Positions 17,604 through 26,663 of a stretch of DNA of 37,613 nucleotides are shown piece by piece; the first letter of the stretch is position 1; every line of letters begins with the position of its first letter. The notes under the pieces were generated by a model. The model had not been told where the DNA came from. It worked only from the letters and a program-made list of their open reading frames with translations, and ran no database searches. The DNA comes from Pseudomonadota bacterium (GTDB lineage Bacteria > Pseudomonadota > Alphaproteobacteria > SMXQ01), in the NCBI GenBank assembly GCA_022566265.1, contig JADFJG010000023.1, forward strand, positions 1 to 37,613, given 5' to 3'. Made by a program: the position numbers and the translations under genes.

Positions 17604-19001
17604 TTACGCTCTGGTGCGCCCCTTGCGCCGCCGCCAGCGTTCGATCAGCAAGGCCCCGGCGATACCCCCGGCAAAGGCGAGCGCCGGCAGGGCCGTCAGC
17701 TGGTAGCGCGGAATGTTGATGCTGACCAGGGCATAGAACAGGAGCGAGAATACCCCCGGCGCCAGCAGGGCGAGGACGAGAGGTTCGCGCCGGCGCAACG
17801 ATACCCAAATCAGCCAAAGTAACGCCGGCAGGGTCAGGACGATGAACTCATCGACCCAGATGCCGCGGTAAAAGACCGGCAAGGTCGTCAGCAAATGGAC
17901 CGGAAGATTGGTGAGTATCTTGCGGATGAATTCTCGGTCGACGGCCGTTGTGGCTTGCCCGGATGTGACCCCCGGTTTTCGCATCTCCAGGGCGACCAGG
18001 CGTGAATACCGCGCATGGCCGAAATTGTAGAACCCGTCCTTGGCATGTTCTTGGAACCGCCGGTAGGATGACAGCGGAAAGTGAGTCCGGACCAGGTTGT
18101 CGCCCATGGCGCGGGTCCACCAAAGGAAGGCGATGGCGTATTCACCCGGCGTCATGTCGTTAAAGATTTCCCGTGCGCTCAGTGCCAACCCGCCGCGGCC
18201 CTCAGTGATCACGAAGGTGTCGAATTCGGCGATGTTCCGCGCCATCCATGCGCCCACCGGCGGTGCGTAACCGATGGTGATGAGCACCAGGGCGACAGCG
18301 GTCTTGCGCCCAAGGCCGCGCCATCCGATGAGTGAGACCGCCGTTGCCGCTATCAATAAAGGCACGGTGAAATAGAAAAAGACGGCCTTGGTAAGGCTAA
18401 GGGCGGCGAGGGCGAGGCCGGCCAGAAGCCAGCCCACCCGCCAGTGACGCACGAAGGCGAAGGCGAAACAAAGCATCGCCCCGGCCGTGATGGCCAGAGC
18501 CAAATAATCCGACAGCATCTCCTGTCGCATTTCGTTGGCCTCGACGTTCAGGAAGATCAGCAGGGCGGCGATATAGGCCGGCGGGTAACGGCCGGTGACG
18601 ATGCGGACCGTCGAGAACAACAAGATGCCGGTAAGTACGATCAGGAAACTGTTGGCGTATTGCAGGCTACGGTAATAGGGCGCGCATTTCGGATCGGGCG
18701 GGGCGTTGCAGGCCGGTGTGAATTTCCCCAAGCCCGGATCGAGGAGCATGATCGCCGCGATGAAGACCGGATATCCCGGCTCGCGGTCGGCCGTCGGCGA
18801 CACCGGCCGCACATCGCCGCGGGTTGAAACGGTGCCGTGATGGACGAGGTTGTAGGCCGCGTTCAGGTACGCGGTCTCATCGGCAATCGGTGTCCATTCC
18901 TCGGTTGAAAGGGTGAGTGAGACAAAGGCGATGAGGGCAAGAGCACCGAGAGCCGCCAAATGTTTGAAGCGGCCGGACAAGAGGGTTATGCGATCGGTCA
19001 C
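17604..19001 (-). CDS. GT39-like membrane glycosyltransferase
   Basis: A polytopic inner-membrane protein of 465 residues if started at GTG 19001, where GGGAAGG lies just upstream; GTG 19022 and a TTG at 19073 overlapping the preceding gene are alternatives. After the first helix comes TPIADETAYLNAAYNLVHHG with D41-E42, then REPGYPVFIAAIML. This DE motif in the first periplasmic loop followed by R-x-PGYP is a hallmark of GT-C enzymes using polyprenyl-phosphate sugars. About ten membrane helices follow, and the protein ends in a basic tail (RWRRRKGR). It lies 29 bases downstream of the msrB gene in the same direction and is convergent with asnB. The acceptor is unknown. Confidence 0.75.
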   Translation of the reverse strand: MTDRITLLSGRFKHLAALGALALIAFVSLTLSTEEWTPIADETAYLNAAYNLVHHGTVSTRGDVRPVSPTADREPGYPVFIAAIMLLDPGLGKFTPACNAPPDPKCAPYYRSLQYANSFLIVLTGILLFSTVRIVTGRYPPAYIAALLIFLNVEANEMRQEMLSDYLALAITAGAMLCFAFAFVRHWRVGWLLAGLALAALSLTKAVFFYFTVPLLIAATAVSLIGWRGLGRKTAVALVLITIGYAPPVGAWMARNIAEFDTFVITEGRGGLALSAREIFNDMTPGEYAIAFLWWTRAMGDNLVRTHFPLSSYRRFQEHAKDGFYNFGHARYSRLVALEMRKPGVTSGQATTAVDREFIRKILTNLPVHLLTTLPVFYRGIWVDEFIVLTLPALLWLIWVSLRRREPLVLALLAPGVFSLLFYALVSINIPRYQLTALPALAFAGGIAGALLIERWRRRKGRTRA

Positions 19002-19030
19002 GGCCCTTCCCACCGGCGCCACAAGCCGCC

Positions 19031-19429
19031 CTAGGCCTTCTCTTCGAGCTTCAGCGCCGCGGAATTGATGCAATAGCGCTTGCCCGTCGGCTCCGGCCCG
19101 TCGTCGAATATATGGCCGAGATGGGCGTCACAGCGCGCGCACGTCACCTCGGTACGGGCCATGGCGTGGGAATCATCCGCGTCGGCGCCAACGGCGGAAG
19201 GATCGGCGGGGGCGTAGAAGCTGGGCCAGCCGGTGCCCGAGTCGAACTTGGTCTTGGCATCGAACAGCGCGTGGCCGCAACAGACGCAGGCATATACGCC
19301 CGGCGTCTTGCAGTCGTGATAGGCGCCGGTGAACGGCCGTTCGGTGCCGCTCATCCGGGCAACGAAATACTGCTCGGGTGTCAGCATCCTGTGCCACTCG
19401 GCATCGGTCTTTACGATTTTATCGGTCAT
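19031..19429 (-). CDS. msrB: Peptide-methionine (R)-S-oxide reductase B
   Basis: A 132-residue MsrB that reduces the R-epimer of methionine sulfoxide in proteins. Two zinc-binding CxxC pairs are visible, Cys48/Cys51 (CVCC) and Cys97/Cys100 (CARC). The core motifs are [11 protein letters not shown] (61-71) and [26 protein letters not shown] with the catalytic Cys120. Length is normal. The ATG at 19429 (MTDKIVKTD) is used; an open frame extends upstream to 19552, but that extension has no family similarity. No signal peptide is present, so it is cytoplasmic. It precedes the membrane glycosyltransferase gene by 29 bases and may be co-transcribed with it. Confidence 0.95.
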   Translation of the reverse strand: MTDKIVKTDAEWHRMLTPEQYFVARMSGTERPFTGAYHDCKTPGVYACVCCGHALFDAKTKFDSGTGWPSFYAPADPSAVGADADDSHAMARTEVTCARCDAHLGHIFDDGPEPTGKRYCINSAALKLEEKA

Positions 19430-19604
19430 GGCATGCGTTCCACCTGAGCGGCCGCCGTGGGCGCCGCGACACGGACGGCGCGGCGAAACATCGGGCCGGC
19501 GGGCGCGATTATAACCCCGATACACCCCATGTCCCGCCCGATTCGTGACCATGATCGCGGGGTGAACCTCCCTGATCGTCGCGGCATCGCCGCGACACCA
19601 ACGG

Positions 19605-19629
19605 CCCCGCTCCGACGGGGATTATTTTT
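19605..19629 (+). terminator. Candidate intrinsic terminator with upstream hairpin
   Basis: CCCCG-ctccga-CGGGG (19605-19620) is followed by ATTATTTTT (19621-19629), a classical intrinsic terminator shape. Just upstream, 19578-19596 forms a second perfect hairpin, GTCGCGG-catcg-CCGCGAC. No coding gene on the plus strand ends here, so it may terminate a small RNA or act as a block before the downstream promoter. Confidence 0.45.
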
Positions 19630-19666
19630 GCGCGGGCGGTGGTGGGACTCCATCGAAGAACCCAGA

Positions 19667-19696
19667 TTTACAGCCCGAAGAAGTTGGATGTATATT
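19667..19696 (+). promoter_or_regulatory. Candidate sigma-70 promoter for the GT2 gene
   Basis: TTTACA (19667-19672) and TATATT (19691-19696) are separated by 18 bases and resemble -35 and -10 hexamers. They lie about 35 bases before the GTG start at 19732. Confidence 0.45.
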
Positions 19697-19731
19697 GCCG
19701 GGTCGCCCAAGCCCCCCAAGGTAGCGGGACC

Positions 19732-20766
19732 GTGACCAGCAGACATAAGCGCGCCCCTTTGAACGCCATGAGCATGACCGAGGGACCGGACCCGGGCACC
19801 ACCGACCCCAGGAGCGACGCCCCCGAAACCATCGCCGTCGTGATCCCCCTCTATAACGAGCGCGAGAATGTCCCGGCGCTCTTTCAGCGGTTCCGCGACC
19901 TGGCCGCCACCACGCCATTCGCCTGGAAGCTGATCTTCATCGATGACGGCAGCACCGACGGAACCATCGATTGCCTGATCGAGGAATTTTCCCAGCCCGT
20001 CGTTGGGCTGAGCTGCCAAATCATCGAGCTTTCGCGCAATTTCGGCAAGGAGACCGCGCTCGCCGTCGGTTTTCGGGCGGCCGATTGTGACCTGGTGGCG
20101 ACGGTGGACGCCGACCTTCAGGATCCGCCCGAGATCATCCCGGAGATGTTGGAGACCATGATCGCCACCGGCGCCGACGTCGTCTGCGGCAAGCGGCTGA
20201 GCCGCGCGGGAGAGAGCCGGCTGCGCCGCGCCGGCAGCTTTGTCTACTACCGGATCGCGCGGTTCTTCTCGGACATCGTGCCCGACATGGATGTCGGCGA
20301 CTTCCGCCTGATGCGGCGTCAGGTGGTCGACAGCCTCGGCCAGTTCGAGGAACGCAACCGCTTCATGAAGTCGTTATACATCCGGGCCGGGTTTCGCCGC
20401 GTCGATTTTCCCTATGACCGCCAGCCGAGAGCGGGCGGCAAGGCCAAACTAGGCTTAATGCCCTTGATCGACCTCGCCATCGACGGCATCACCAGCCTGT
20501 CCATCAAGCCCCTTCGGATCAGCACTTATATCGGGCTCATCGTCTTTTCCGGCGCCTTGATCTACGCCATCTTCCTCATCGCGCGGGTGGCGATATACGG
20601 CGTCGTCGTCCCCGGCTACGCTTCGCTCATGGTCGTTCTGCTGATACTGAACGGCTTCCAGTTCCTCCTTATCGGGTTGATGGGGGAATATATCGGCCGG
20701 GTGCTGGTGGAAACCAAGCGCCGCCCGATCGGCATCGTGCGCCGAGAGATCAACCTTCCCAAATAG
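19732..20766 (+). CDS. GtrB/ArnC-like polyprenyl-phosphate glycosyltransferase (GT2)
   Basis: A 344-residue GT2 enzyme with two C-terminal membrane helices (about 265-290 and 298-325), the architecture of GtrB, ArnC and bacterial dolichol-phosphate mannose synthase-like proteins that attach a sugar to undecaprenyl phosphate. Seen: IAVVIPLYNERENVPALF, FIDDGSTDGT, the RNFGKETALAVGF motif and the catalytic VDADLQDPP (125-133). The GTG at 19732 has AAGG and GGGA stretches upstream and lies shortly after a candidate promoter; ATGs at 19768 and 19774 are possible starts giving slightly shorter proteins. The product could supply sugar to the GT-C-like membrane proteins encoded elsewhere in the window. 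It is convergent with the subtilisin-like protease gene. Confidence 0.9.
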   Translation: MTSRHKRAPLNAMSMTEGPDPGTTDPRSDAPETIAVVIPLYNERENVPALFQRFRDLAATTPFAWKLIFIDDGSTDGTIDCLIEEFSQPVVGLSCQIIELSRNFGKETALAVGFRAADCDLVATVDADLQDPPEIIPEMLETMIATGADVVCGKRLSRAGESRLRRAGSFVYYRIARFFSDIVPDMDVGDFRLMRRQVVDSLGQFEERNRFMKSLYIRAGFRRVDFPYDRQPRAGGKAKLGLMPLIDLAIDGITSLSIKPLRISTYIGLIVFSGALIYAIFLIARVAIYGVVVPGYASLMVVLLILNGFQFLLIGLMGEYIGRVLVETKRRPIGIVRREINLPK

Positions 20767-20789
20767 GCCGATACTCATCTCCGACCGGG

Positions 20790-20829
20790 CGGCGGCGATG
20801 AAGGGTCGCGTTCCAGGCATTCGCCGCCG
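20790..20829. terminator. Hairpin between convergent genes
   Basis: CGGCGGCGATG (20790-20800) can pair with CATTCGCCGCCG (20818-20829) with one bulge. It lies between the convergent GT2 and protease genes, so it could end transcription from both sides. No strong T run is present. Confidence 0.4.
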
Positions 20830-20841
20830 TCCTTAAACCCC

Positions 20842-22493
<1,652 letters not shown>

Positions 22494-22497
<4 letters not shown>

Positions 22498-22532
22498 AAG
22501 GCGTACCCGCCGTCGTCAAATGCTACAAACAT
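22494..22532 (-). CDS. Possible 12-codon leader ORF coupled to the protease gene
   Basis: An ATG at 22532 opens a 12-residue frame (MFVAFDDGGYAL) whose TGA stop overlaps the GTG start of the protease gene (TTGTGA). CGGGAG lies a few bases upstream of the ATG. Such an arrangement would allow translational coupling of the poor GTG start. The frame is very short and could be chance; no family is known to me. Confidence 0.2.
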
Positions 22533-22659
22533 CACGGTCTCCCGCCGGGCCGGTGGATCGGCGCACCCAAGCCTCTCATGGGGCAACGGCCCACCCCTAT
22601 GACCGGGCCGGGCGCACCCTGTCCCGGCAACGGGCCGATGACTTCCCGGTGCCTTATGC

Positions 22660-23334
22660 TCACCTGTTGCGCGCTTGCAGCCACAGGGTTTCCCAGCCGC
22701 CATCCTTGAGACGGCAACCAAGGCCGTGCCGGGTCCTGGTCTCGGCGCCGAGGGTGACCGTGCTGCGAAACTCGCGGCAGATTTGTCCGCCGCTGGTCAC
22801 GAACCCCTTGATCGTCGCCACGGTGCCGCTACGTCCCGTGGCCGCATTGCGCCAAGTGAACTCGCGCCCGCTTGTCTCGGTCTCGAGCGCCCGATAGATC
22901 ACGTCCGAGATATGGCCGTCATCCGACGCCTCTCCACCACTCGCCACCTCGAGGGTGAATGGATCGGTCAAACCGAAAAGCGCGTAGCCGCCGCCAACAC
23001 CCACCACCAAGGCGATGAACGAAGCCGCCACGGGCATAACGTAACGCGCCAGCCGCCCCGCCCCTTGGCGGCGCCGTGGCGAAGCCGATGCTTCGATGCC
23101 GCGATGCCCCGAAGGCGCGGGTTCAGCCATCAAAGGCGCCATCAAACGCGAAGGTATCTCCTCGTGCATGGGATCGTTGAACGCCGCCCGGACCATGGCG
23201 GCGTTCTGGCGCAGTTGGTCGACGATCTTTTGCGCCTCCGGATCGAGGGCCAGCGCCGTTTCGATCTCACGCGCGGTCTCGGCGTCGAGCTCGCCGTCGA
23301 CATAGGCCATCAGCATCGTTTCATCGAGCTTCAT
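22660..23334 (-). CDS. Membrane anti-sigma factor with surface-antigen-like C-terminal domain
   Basis: A 224-residue single-pass membrane protein. The cytoplasmic N-terminus (MKLDETMLMAYVDGELDAET) is the typical anti-sigma helix of ECF partners, although no His-x3-Cys-x2-Cys zinc motif is present. A membrane helix is at about 99-121. The periplasmic part (155-218), with WRNAATGRSGTV, GGQICREFRSTVTLGAE and GLGCRLKDGGWETL, resembles the C-terminal domain of alphaproteobacterial 17-kDa surface-antigen proteins, including two Cys (186, 207). The start at ATG 23334 overlaps the sigma gene's end by 14 bases, indicating translational coupling. It would hold the sigma factor inactive until a signal, perhaps sensed by the periplasmic domain, releases it. 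Confidence 0.8.
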   Translation of the reverse strand: MKLDETMLMAYVDGELDAETAREIETALALDPEAQKIVDQLRQNAAMVRAAFNDPMHEEIPSRLMAPLMAEPAPSGHRGIEASASPRRRQGAGRLARYVMPVAASFIALVVGVGGGYALFGLTDPFTLEVASGGEASDDGHISDVIYRALETETSGREFTWRNAATGRSGTVATIKGFVTSGGQICREFRSTVTLGAETRTRHGLGCRLKDGGWETLWLQARNR

Positions 23335-23866
23335 CGTTTCCGCCTCGTCCAAATCGGATGATCTCGGCCGACTTCTCCGTTCCATGCACCATGCGGTGCA
23401 AGGCCCCGCGGGCACGGGCGAGCCGGCTCATGACAGTGCCGGCCGGGATCTCGAGCATTTCCGCGACTTCCTTGTAAGACAGCCCCTCGACGCATACCAG
23501 AAGCAGGACGGCACGTTGCTCCTCGGGCAACCGTGAGACACCGCGGCGTACCGCGTCCAGCATGAGACGGCCCTCGACCTCTCGCCTCAAATCTCCACCG
23601 ATCGCCCGGTCGGGGTCGATGGCCACCGCGCTCCCGGCCCTGACGCGGACGGCCTTGAGATCGTTGATCCGGATGGTCTGCATAATCCTGAACATCCAAC
23701 TGTGCAGCCGCGTTCCCGGCCGCCACTGATCGATCCTGGAGATCGCGCGCACCAGGGCGGACTGCAACAGGTCGTCGCCGTCCTCGACCGAACCGGTCAG
23801 ACCATAGGCGAACCGGCGGAGTCGCGGAAGCAGGGCGACCAATTCCTGTCGTACGCTGTCATCCAC
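23321..23866 (-). CDS. ECF-type RNA polymerase sigma factor
   Basis: A 181-residue group IV sigma factor. The sigma-2 region covers about residues 8-75 (RLRRFAYGLTGSVEDGDDLLQSALVRA, then SWMFRIMQTIRIND), and sigma-4 covers about 105-160 with LPEEQRAVLLLVCVEGLSYKEVAEML and the helix-turn-helix IPAGTVMSRLARARGAL. No extra C-terminal domain is present. Start is GTG at 23866 with AGGGG about nine bases upstream; an in-frame ATG is not available nearby. The gene overlaps the anti-sigma gene and precedes the protease gene, forming a probable operon. A GGAAT-N17-GTT site upstream suggests self-activation. The sequence resembles the alphaproteobacterial EcfG-like and related short ECF groups, but the exact group is not assigned. 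Confidence 0.9.
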   Translation of the reverse strand: MDDSVRQELVALLPRLRRFAYGLTGSVEDGDDLLQSALVRAISRIDQWRPGTRLHSWMFRIMQTIRINDLKAVRVRAGSAVAIDPDRAIGGDLRREVEGRLMLDAVRRGVSRLPEEQRAVLLLVCVEGLSYKEVAEMLEIPAGTVMSRLARARGALHRMVHGTEKSAEIIRFGRGGNDEAR

Positions 23867-23910
23867 GCGGCAATACCCCTAGCGGCAACATCTCTGCCAA
23901 TCATCCATAC

Positions 23911-23935
23911 AACAGCCGGGCCCGGGAATTATTCC
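23911..23935 (-). promoter_or_regulatory. Candidate ECF-sigma promoter upstream of the sigma gene
   Basis: Read on the minus strand, GGAAT (23935-23931) and GTT (23913-23911) are separated by exactly 17 bases, close to the GGAAC-N16-17-GTT pattern of several ECF sigma factors, including alphaproteobacterial EcfG. It lies about 45 bases before the GTG start, the right place for autoregulation. The last base of the -35 element differs from consensus. Confidence 0.4.
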
Positions 23936-24005
23936 GGTTTTATCTAAATTTATACCATTCCCATAGGGAAAGTACGGATATTCAAGACCACCAAAGTTAC
24001 CGTTG

Positions 24006-24043
24006 TCTGAATCAATCCGCCGGTATCTGAATCAATCCGCCGG
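24006..24043. repeat. 18-base direct repeat
   Basis: TCTGAATCAATCCGCCGG occurs twice, at 24006-24023 and 24026-24043, two bases apart (20-base period, about two helical turns). It lies in the control region upstream of the acidic protein gene and could be a tandem operator or a local duplication. Confidence 0.8.
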
Positions 24044-24311
24044 CGAATCCCCTTCCTTGGCCCGAAAGCAGGGGGGAGGCCCCAAAGCGGGCGAACCGGT
24101 CCCTTGGAGAGCATCCTCGCCCTCAACACACCACCCAAACCCAAGCCCGGCGCGATGACGGCAAAACATCGGCCGCCCGATCCCATTTTTTGCGGAATAA
24201 ACCGGCGCATCGGCTGTTGTTAAAGGCATGAAGTTCATACGCCGCATGGAAACCCGGGCCCTCTTGGGCGATCGGGGCCGGCGCGCACCGTTCAGTTAGA
24301 TGGAGAAACCC

Positions 24312-24839
24312 ATGAAGCGCCTTTTTGACCCCTGCGAGAACCGTTGGAACATCCGGGATCACGGTAGGACCGCGTTACCTGACCCCCTTCAGGAGGACGC
24401 GATCCTTTCGCCTTCCCGTTCCGCTTTCCGGCGGTTCTCGCTCCTATCCTCGGTCAGTCTTTTCACCCTGGCGACGCTCACCGCCCTTCCGGTCGAGTTC
24501 GACACCCAGACCATGACCCCGATGGTATCCATGGCCCATGCCGACGAAGGAGGCGACGATGGCGGCGAAGGCGGTGACGACGATGGCGGCGACGAAGGCG
24601 GCGACGACGAGGGCGGCGACGACGAGGGCGGCGACGAGGGCGGCGACGAGGGCGGCGACGAAGGCGGCGACGAAGGCGGCGACGAGGGCGGCGACGAAGG
24701 CGGCGACGAGGGCGGCGACGAAAGTGGCGACGAAGGCGACGACGAAAGCGGCGACGGCGAGGCCGGAGACGACGAGGCCGGAGACGACGAGGCCGGAAAC
24801 GACAATAGCGGCGGCTTCGATGACGAAGGCGGTTTCTAG
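24312..24839 (+). CDS. Secreted, extremely acidic Gly/Asp/Glu repeat protein
   Basis: A 175-residue protein. Residues 1-39 form a cytoplasmic-side extension; a hydrophobic signal follows (RRFSLLSSVSLFTLATLTAL, 40-59) with likely cleavage after MAHA at residue 77. Residues 78-175 consist almost wholly of Gly, Asp and Glu, mostly in GGDE units, ending in a few Ala, Ser, Asn and Phe. No Lys or Arg occurs after residue 41. The leader matches that of the subtilisin-like protease (LLSSVSLF-x-LAT, then EFD-x3-TP, then the acidic repeats). ATG 24312 is chosen because GGAG at 24302-24305 is well spaced; ATG 24300 is in frame upstream. The gene is divergent from the sigma operon. The repeats are not RTX nonapeptides; metal or cation binding is only a guess. 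Confidence 0.75.
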   Translation: MKRLFDPCENRWNIRDHGRTALPDPLQEDAILSPSRSAFRRFSLLSSVSLFTLATLTALPVEFDTQTMTPMVSMAHADEGGDDGGEGGDDDGGDEGGDDEGGDDEGGDEGGDEGGDEGGDEGGDEGGDEGGDEGGDESGDEGDDESGDGEAGDDEAGDDEAGNDNSGGFDDEGGF

Positions 24840-25194
24840 ACCACTATCCGAAATCGCCGGATGCGATTGCAAGGAGTTCGCCAGGTAATAGCGCCGGGCC
24901 CCCAAGGCCCGGCGCCGGCCGAATGAGGGCCCATTCAACCCGGTTGCCCGCGCCCGCCAGGATAGCCACGAGGCGTGACATTGCCCCGGCCGGTTTTCTC
25001 TATTAAAGTTTCAACGGCATCCGCGAAGGAGGCATCGTTTGGGCCATGATGCCGGCCCTTTGCTCCTGCCCCACATCGGAATTTTGGTCCGTCCGGTCCG
25101 GCCACGGAAAAACTATTGGTAGGCGGTACGGTGGACGAGTGTATCAGGCCCCCTGCAACGAACGGCATTCGGAAAGGGATGAGGTATTAGAGCG
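24840..25194. other. Intergenic region before the dioxygenase genes
   Basis: A 355-base region. It contains a strong hairpin after the acidic protein gene (24891-24915, listed separately) and an AT-rich patch, TTTTCTCTATTAAAGTTTC, near 24995-25013 that could hold a promoter for the dioxygenase pair. No coding frame is supported. Confidence 0.4.
24891..24915 (+). terminator. Strong hairpin downstream of the acidic protein gene
   Basis: GCGCCGGGCC (24891-24900) and GGCCCGGCGC (24906-24915) form a perfect 10-bp stem with a five-base loop, 50 bases after the stop codon. No T run follows, so it may stabilise the mRNA 3' end or need Rho for termination. Confidence 0.5.
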
Positions 25195-25869
25195 ATGTTG
25201 ATGTGCATCCCCGACGTCCTGGATTGGCCGACGCTCAAGAAGATCCGCGCCGAGATCGGCGAAAGCGAATTCGAGGACGGCCGCCGGACGGCCGGGCGCT
25301 ACGCCAAGCGGGTCAAACACAATTTGCAGCTCAAAAGAGAAAGCGAGCAGGCCAAGCGGATCAAGGCGACCATCGTTGGCGCGCTCAGGCGTAACCCCAC
25401 CTTCAATCGGGTGGCGATCCCGCGCAGCATTCGCCCGCCATTGATCAGCTGTTACCGCCAAGGCATGAACTACGGCCCCCATGTCGATGACGCCCTGATG
25501 GGCAGGGCGGAGCAAAAGGCGCGCAGCGACATCTCGGTCACGGTGGCGCTGAACTCGCCCGAGGATTATGACGGCGGCGAGCTTGTCATTCACAGCCTGT
25601 TCGGCGAACAGGAGGTGAAGCTTCCCGCCGGCGCGGCGGTGATCTACTCATCGAGTGCGGTGCATCGGGTGGCGCCGGTGAGGCGTGGCGAGCGGCTGGC
25701 CGCGGTGACCTGGGTGCAGAGCTACGTCCGCGACCCGGAGATGCGGGAGATGCTCTACGACCTCTATCAGGTTCGCGAGATGCTGGCGAAAGCGGATCCT
25801 GAAGGAGAAGAGACCGCCTTGGCCGGCAAGACCTACACCAACCTTCTCAGGATGTGGTCCGAAACATGA
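25195..25869 (+). CDS. PKHD-type Fe(II)/2-oxoglutarate dioxygenase, copy 1
   Basis: A 224-residue member of the PiuC/YbiX hydroxylase family, cytoplasmic, using Fe(II), O2 and 2-oxoglutarate. The metal triad is His96 and Asp98 (GPHVDD) and His157 (AVHRVAPV), and Arg167 (GERLAAVTW) should bind 2-oxoglutarate. RSDISVTVALN and DYDGGELVIH are family hallmarks, and length is normal. The start is ATG 25195 (MLMCIPDVLDWPTL); a second ATG lies two codons later. A paralogue follows 57 bases downstream. Family members are often next to TonB-dependent iron receptors, but none is seen in this window. The substrate is unknown. Confidence 0.9.
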   Translation: MLMCIPDVLDWPTLKKIRAEIGESEFEDGRRTAGRYAKRVKHNLQLKRESEQAKRIKATIVGALRRNPTFNRVAIPRSIRPPLISCYRQGMNYGPHVDDALMGRAEQKARSDISVTVALNSPEDYDGGELVIHSLFGEQEVKLPAGAAVIYSSSAVHRVAPVRRGERLAAVTWVQSYVRDPEMREMLYDLYQVREMLAKADPEGEETALAGKTYTNLLRMWSET

Positions 25870-25926
25870 GCCCCTGGCGTCAAACGATGACAGCATCAGT
25901 TCGCAACCGGGCGGTACCTTAGAGCC

Positions 25927-26598
25927 ATGTTGATGTGCATCCCCGACATCCTGGACTGGCCGACGCTCAAGAAAATCCGCGCCGCGATCAATGAGATCGG
26001 TTTCGACGACGGACGGCGGACGGCCGGCCGTGACGCCAAGCGGGTCAAGCACAACCTCGAACTCAAGACAGGCAGCGAGAAGGCGAACGAAATCCAGGTG
26101 ACCGTCATCAAGGCGCTGCAACGCAACATGACCTTCCGTCAGGCGGCGAGACCGTTCTACACCCATCCGCCGCTGATCAGCCGCTATCTCGAAGGCATGG
26201 ATTACGGCCTTCACGTCGACGACCCGCTGATGGGCAGGCCGGTCTCGGCGCGCAGCGATGTTTCGGTCACGGTGGCGCTGAACTCGCCGGACGAATATGA
26301 CGGCGGCGAGCTGGTCATTCACACGCCCTTCGGCGAACAGGAGGTGAAACTCCCCGCCGGTTCGGCGGTGATCTACGCGTCGAGCGCTCTACACCGGGTG
26401 GCGCCGGTGAGCCGTGGCGAGCGGCTGGCGGCGGTGACCTGGGTGCAGAGCTACGTCCGCAATGCCCAGAAACGGGAGATACTCTATGACCTCTACCGGA
26501 TTCGCGAGAAAATGGGCGACCGCGATCCGGACGCGCGGGAGTTCGCCCTGGCCAACAAGACCTACGCCAATCTGCTGCGGATGTGGTCCGAAACCTAG
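25927..26598 (+). CDS. PKHD-type Fe(II)/2-oxoglutarate dioxygenase, copy 2
   Basis: A 223-residue paralogue of the preceding gene, highly similar along its full length (MLMCIPDILDWPTLKKIRA at the N-terminus, NLLRMWSET at the C-terminus). The metal triad His96, Asp98 (GLHVDD) and His156, and the 2-oxoglutarate Arg166, are intact, so both copies should be active. Differences cluster at residues 44-82 and around 103-107, next to the active-site entrance, hinting at different substrates. The bases just before both start codons are also similar (TTAGAGC-ATG), showing that the duplication included the translation start region. It converges on the giant pilin gene. Confidence 0.9.
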   Translation: MLMCIPDILDWPTLKKIRAAINEIGFDDGRRTAGRDAKRVKHNLELKTGSEKANEIQVTVIKALQRNMTFRQAARPFYTHPPLISRYLEGMDYGLHVDDPLMGRPVSARSDVSVTVALNSPDEYDGGELVIHTPFGEQEVKLPAGSAVIYASSALHRVAPVSRGERLAAVTWVQSYVRNAQKREILYDLYRIREKMGDRDPDAREFALANKTYANLLRMWSET

Positions 26599-26663
26599 AG
26601 CGGTTCTCGGTGAAGGTTGACGGGGATACCCGCCGGAATAGGCAATCCTGGCGTCGCCTCTGA

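Larger units (their letters stand above)
19430..19731. other. Divergent intergenic region between msrB and the GT2 gene
   Basis: A 302-base region between divergent genes. On the plus strand it carries two consecutive hairpins ending in a T-rich run (19578-19629) and a promoter-like hexamer pair (19667-19696), both listed separately. No supported coding frame is present. Confidence 0.4.
23867..24311. other. Divergent control region between sigma gene and acidic protein gene
   Basis: This 445-base region contains an ECF-like promoter for the sigma gene (23911-23935), a perfect inverted repeat TTCCC-ata-GGGAA at 23958-23970, an AT-rich patch around 23935-23960, and an 18-base direct repeat (24006-24043). 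A leftward open frame here (about 23950-24210) has no family similarity and no convincing ribosome binding site, so it is not called. Confidence 0.5.

Noticed and set aside
19430..19552. N-terminal extension of msrB to 19552
   Set aside because: The added residues have no similarity to MsrB, and the ATG at 19429 begins the family's usual N-terminus.
23950..24247. Leftward open frames in the sigma/acidic-protein control region
   Set aside because: They have no ribosome binding site or domain and cross direct repeats and promoter-like sequence.
24546..24836. Possible RTX calcium-binding repeats in the acidic protein
   Set aside because: The repeat is GGDE-like, not the GGxGxDxUx nonapeptide, so RTX calcium rolls are not supported.
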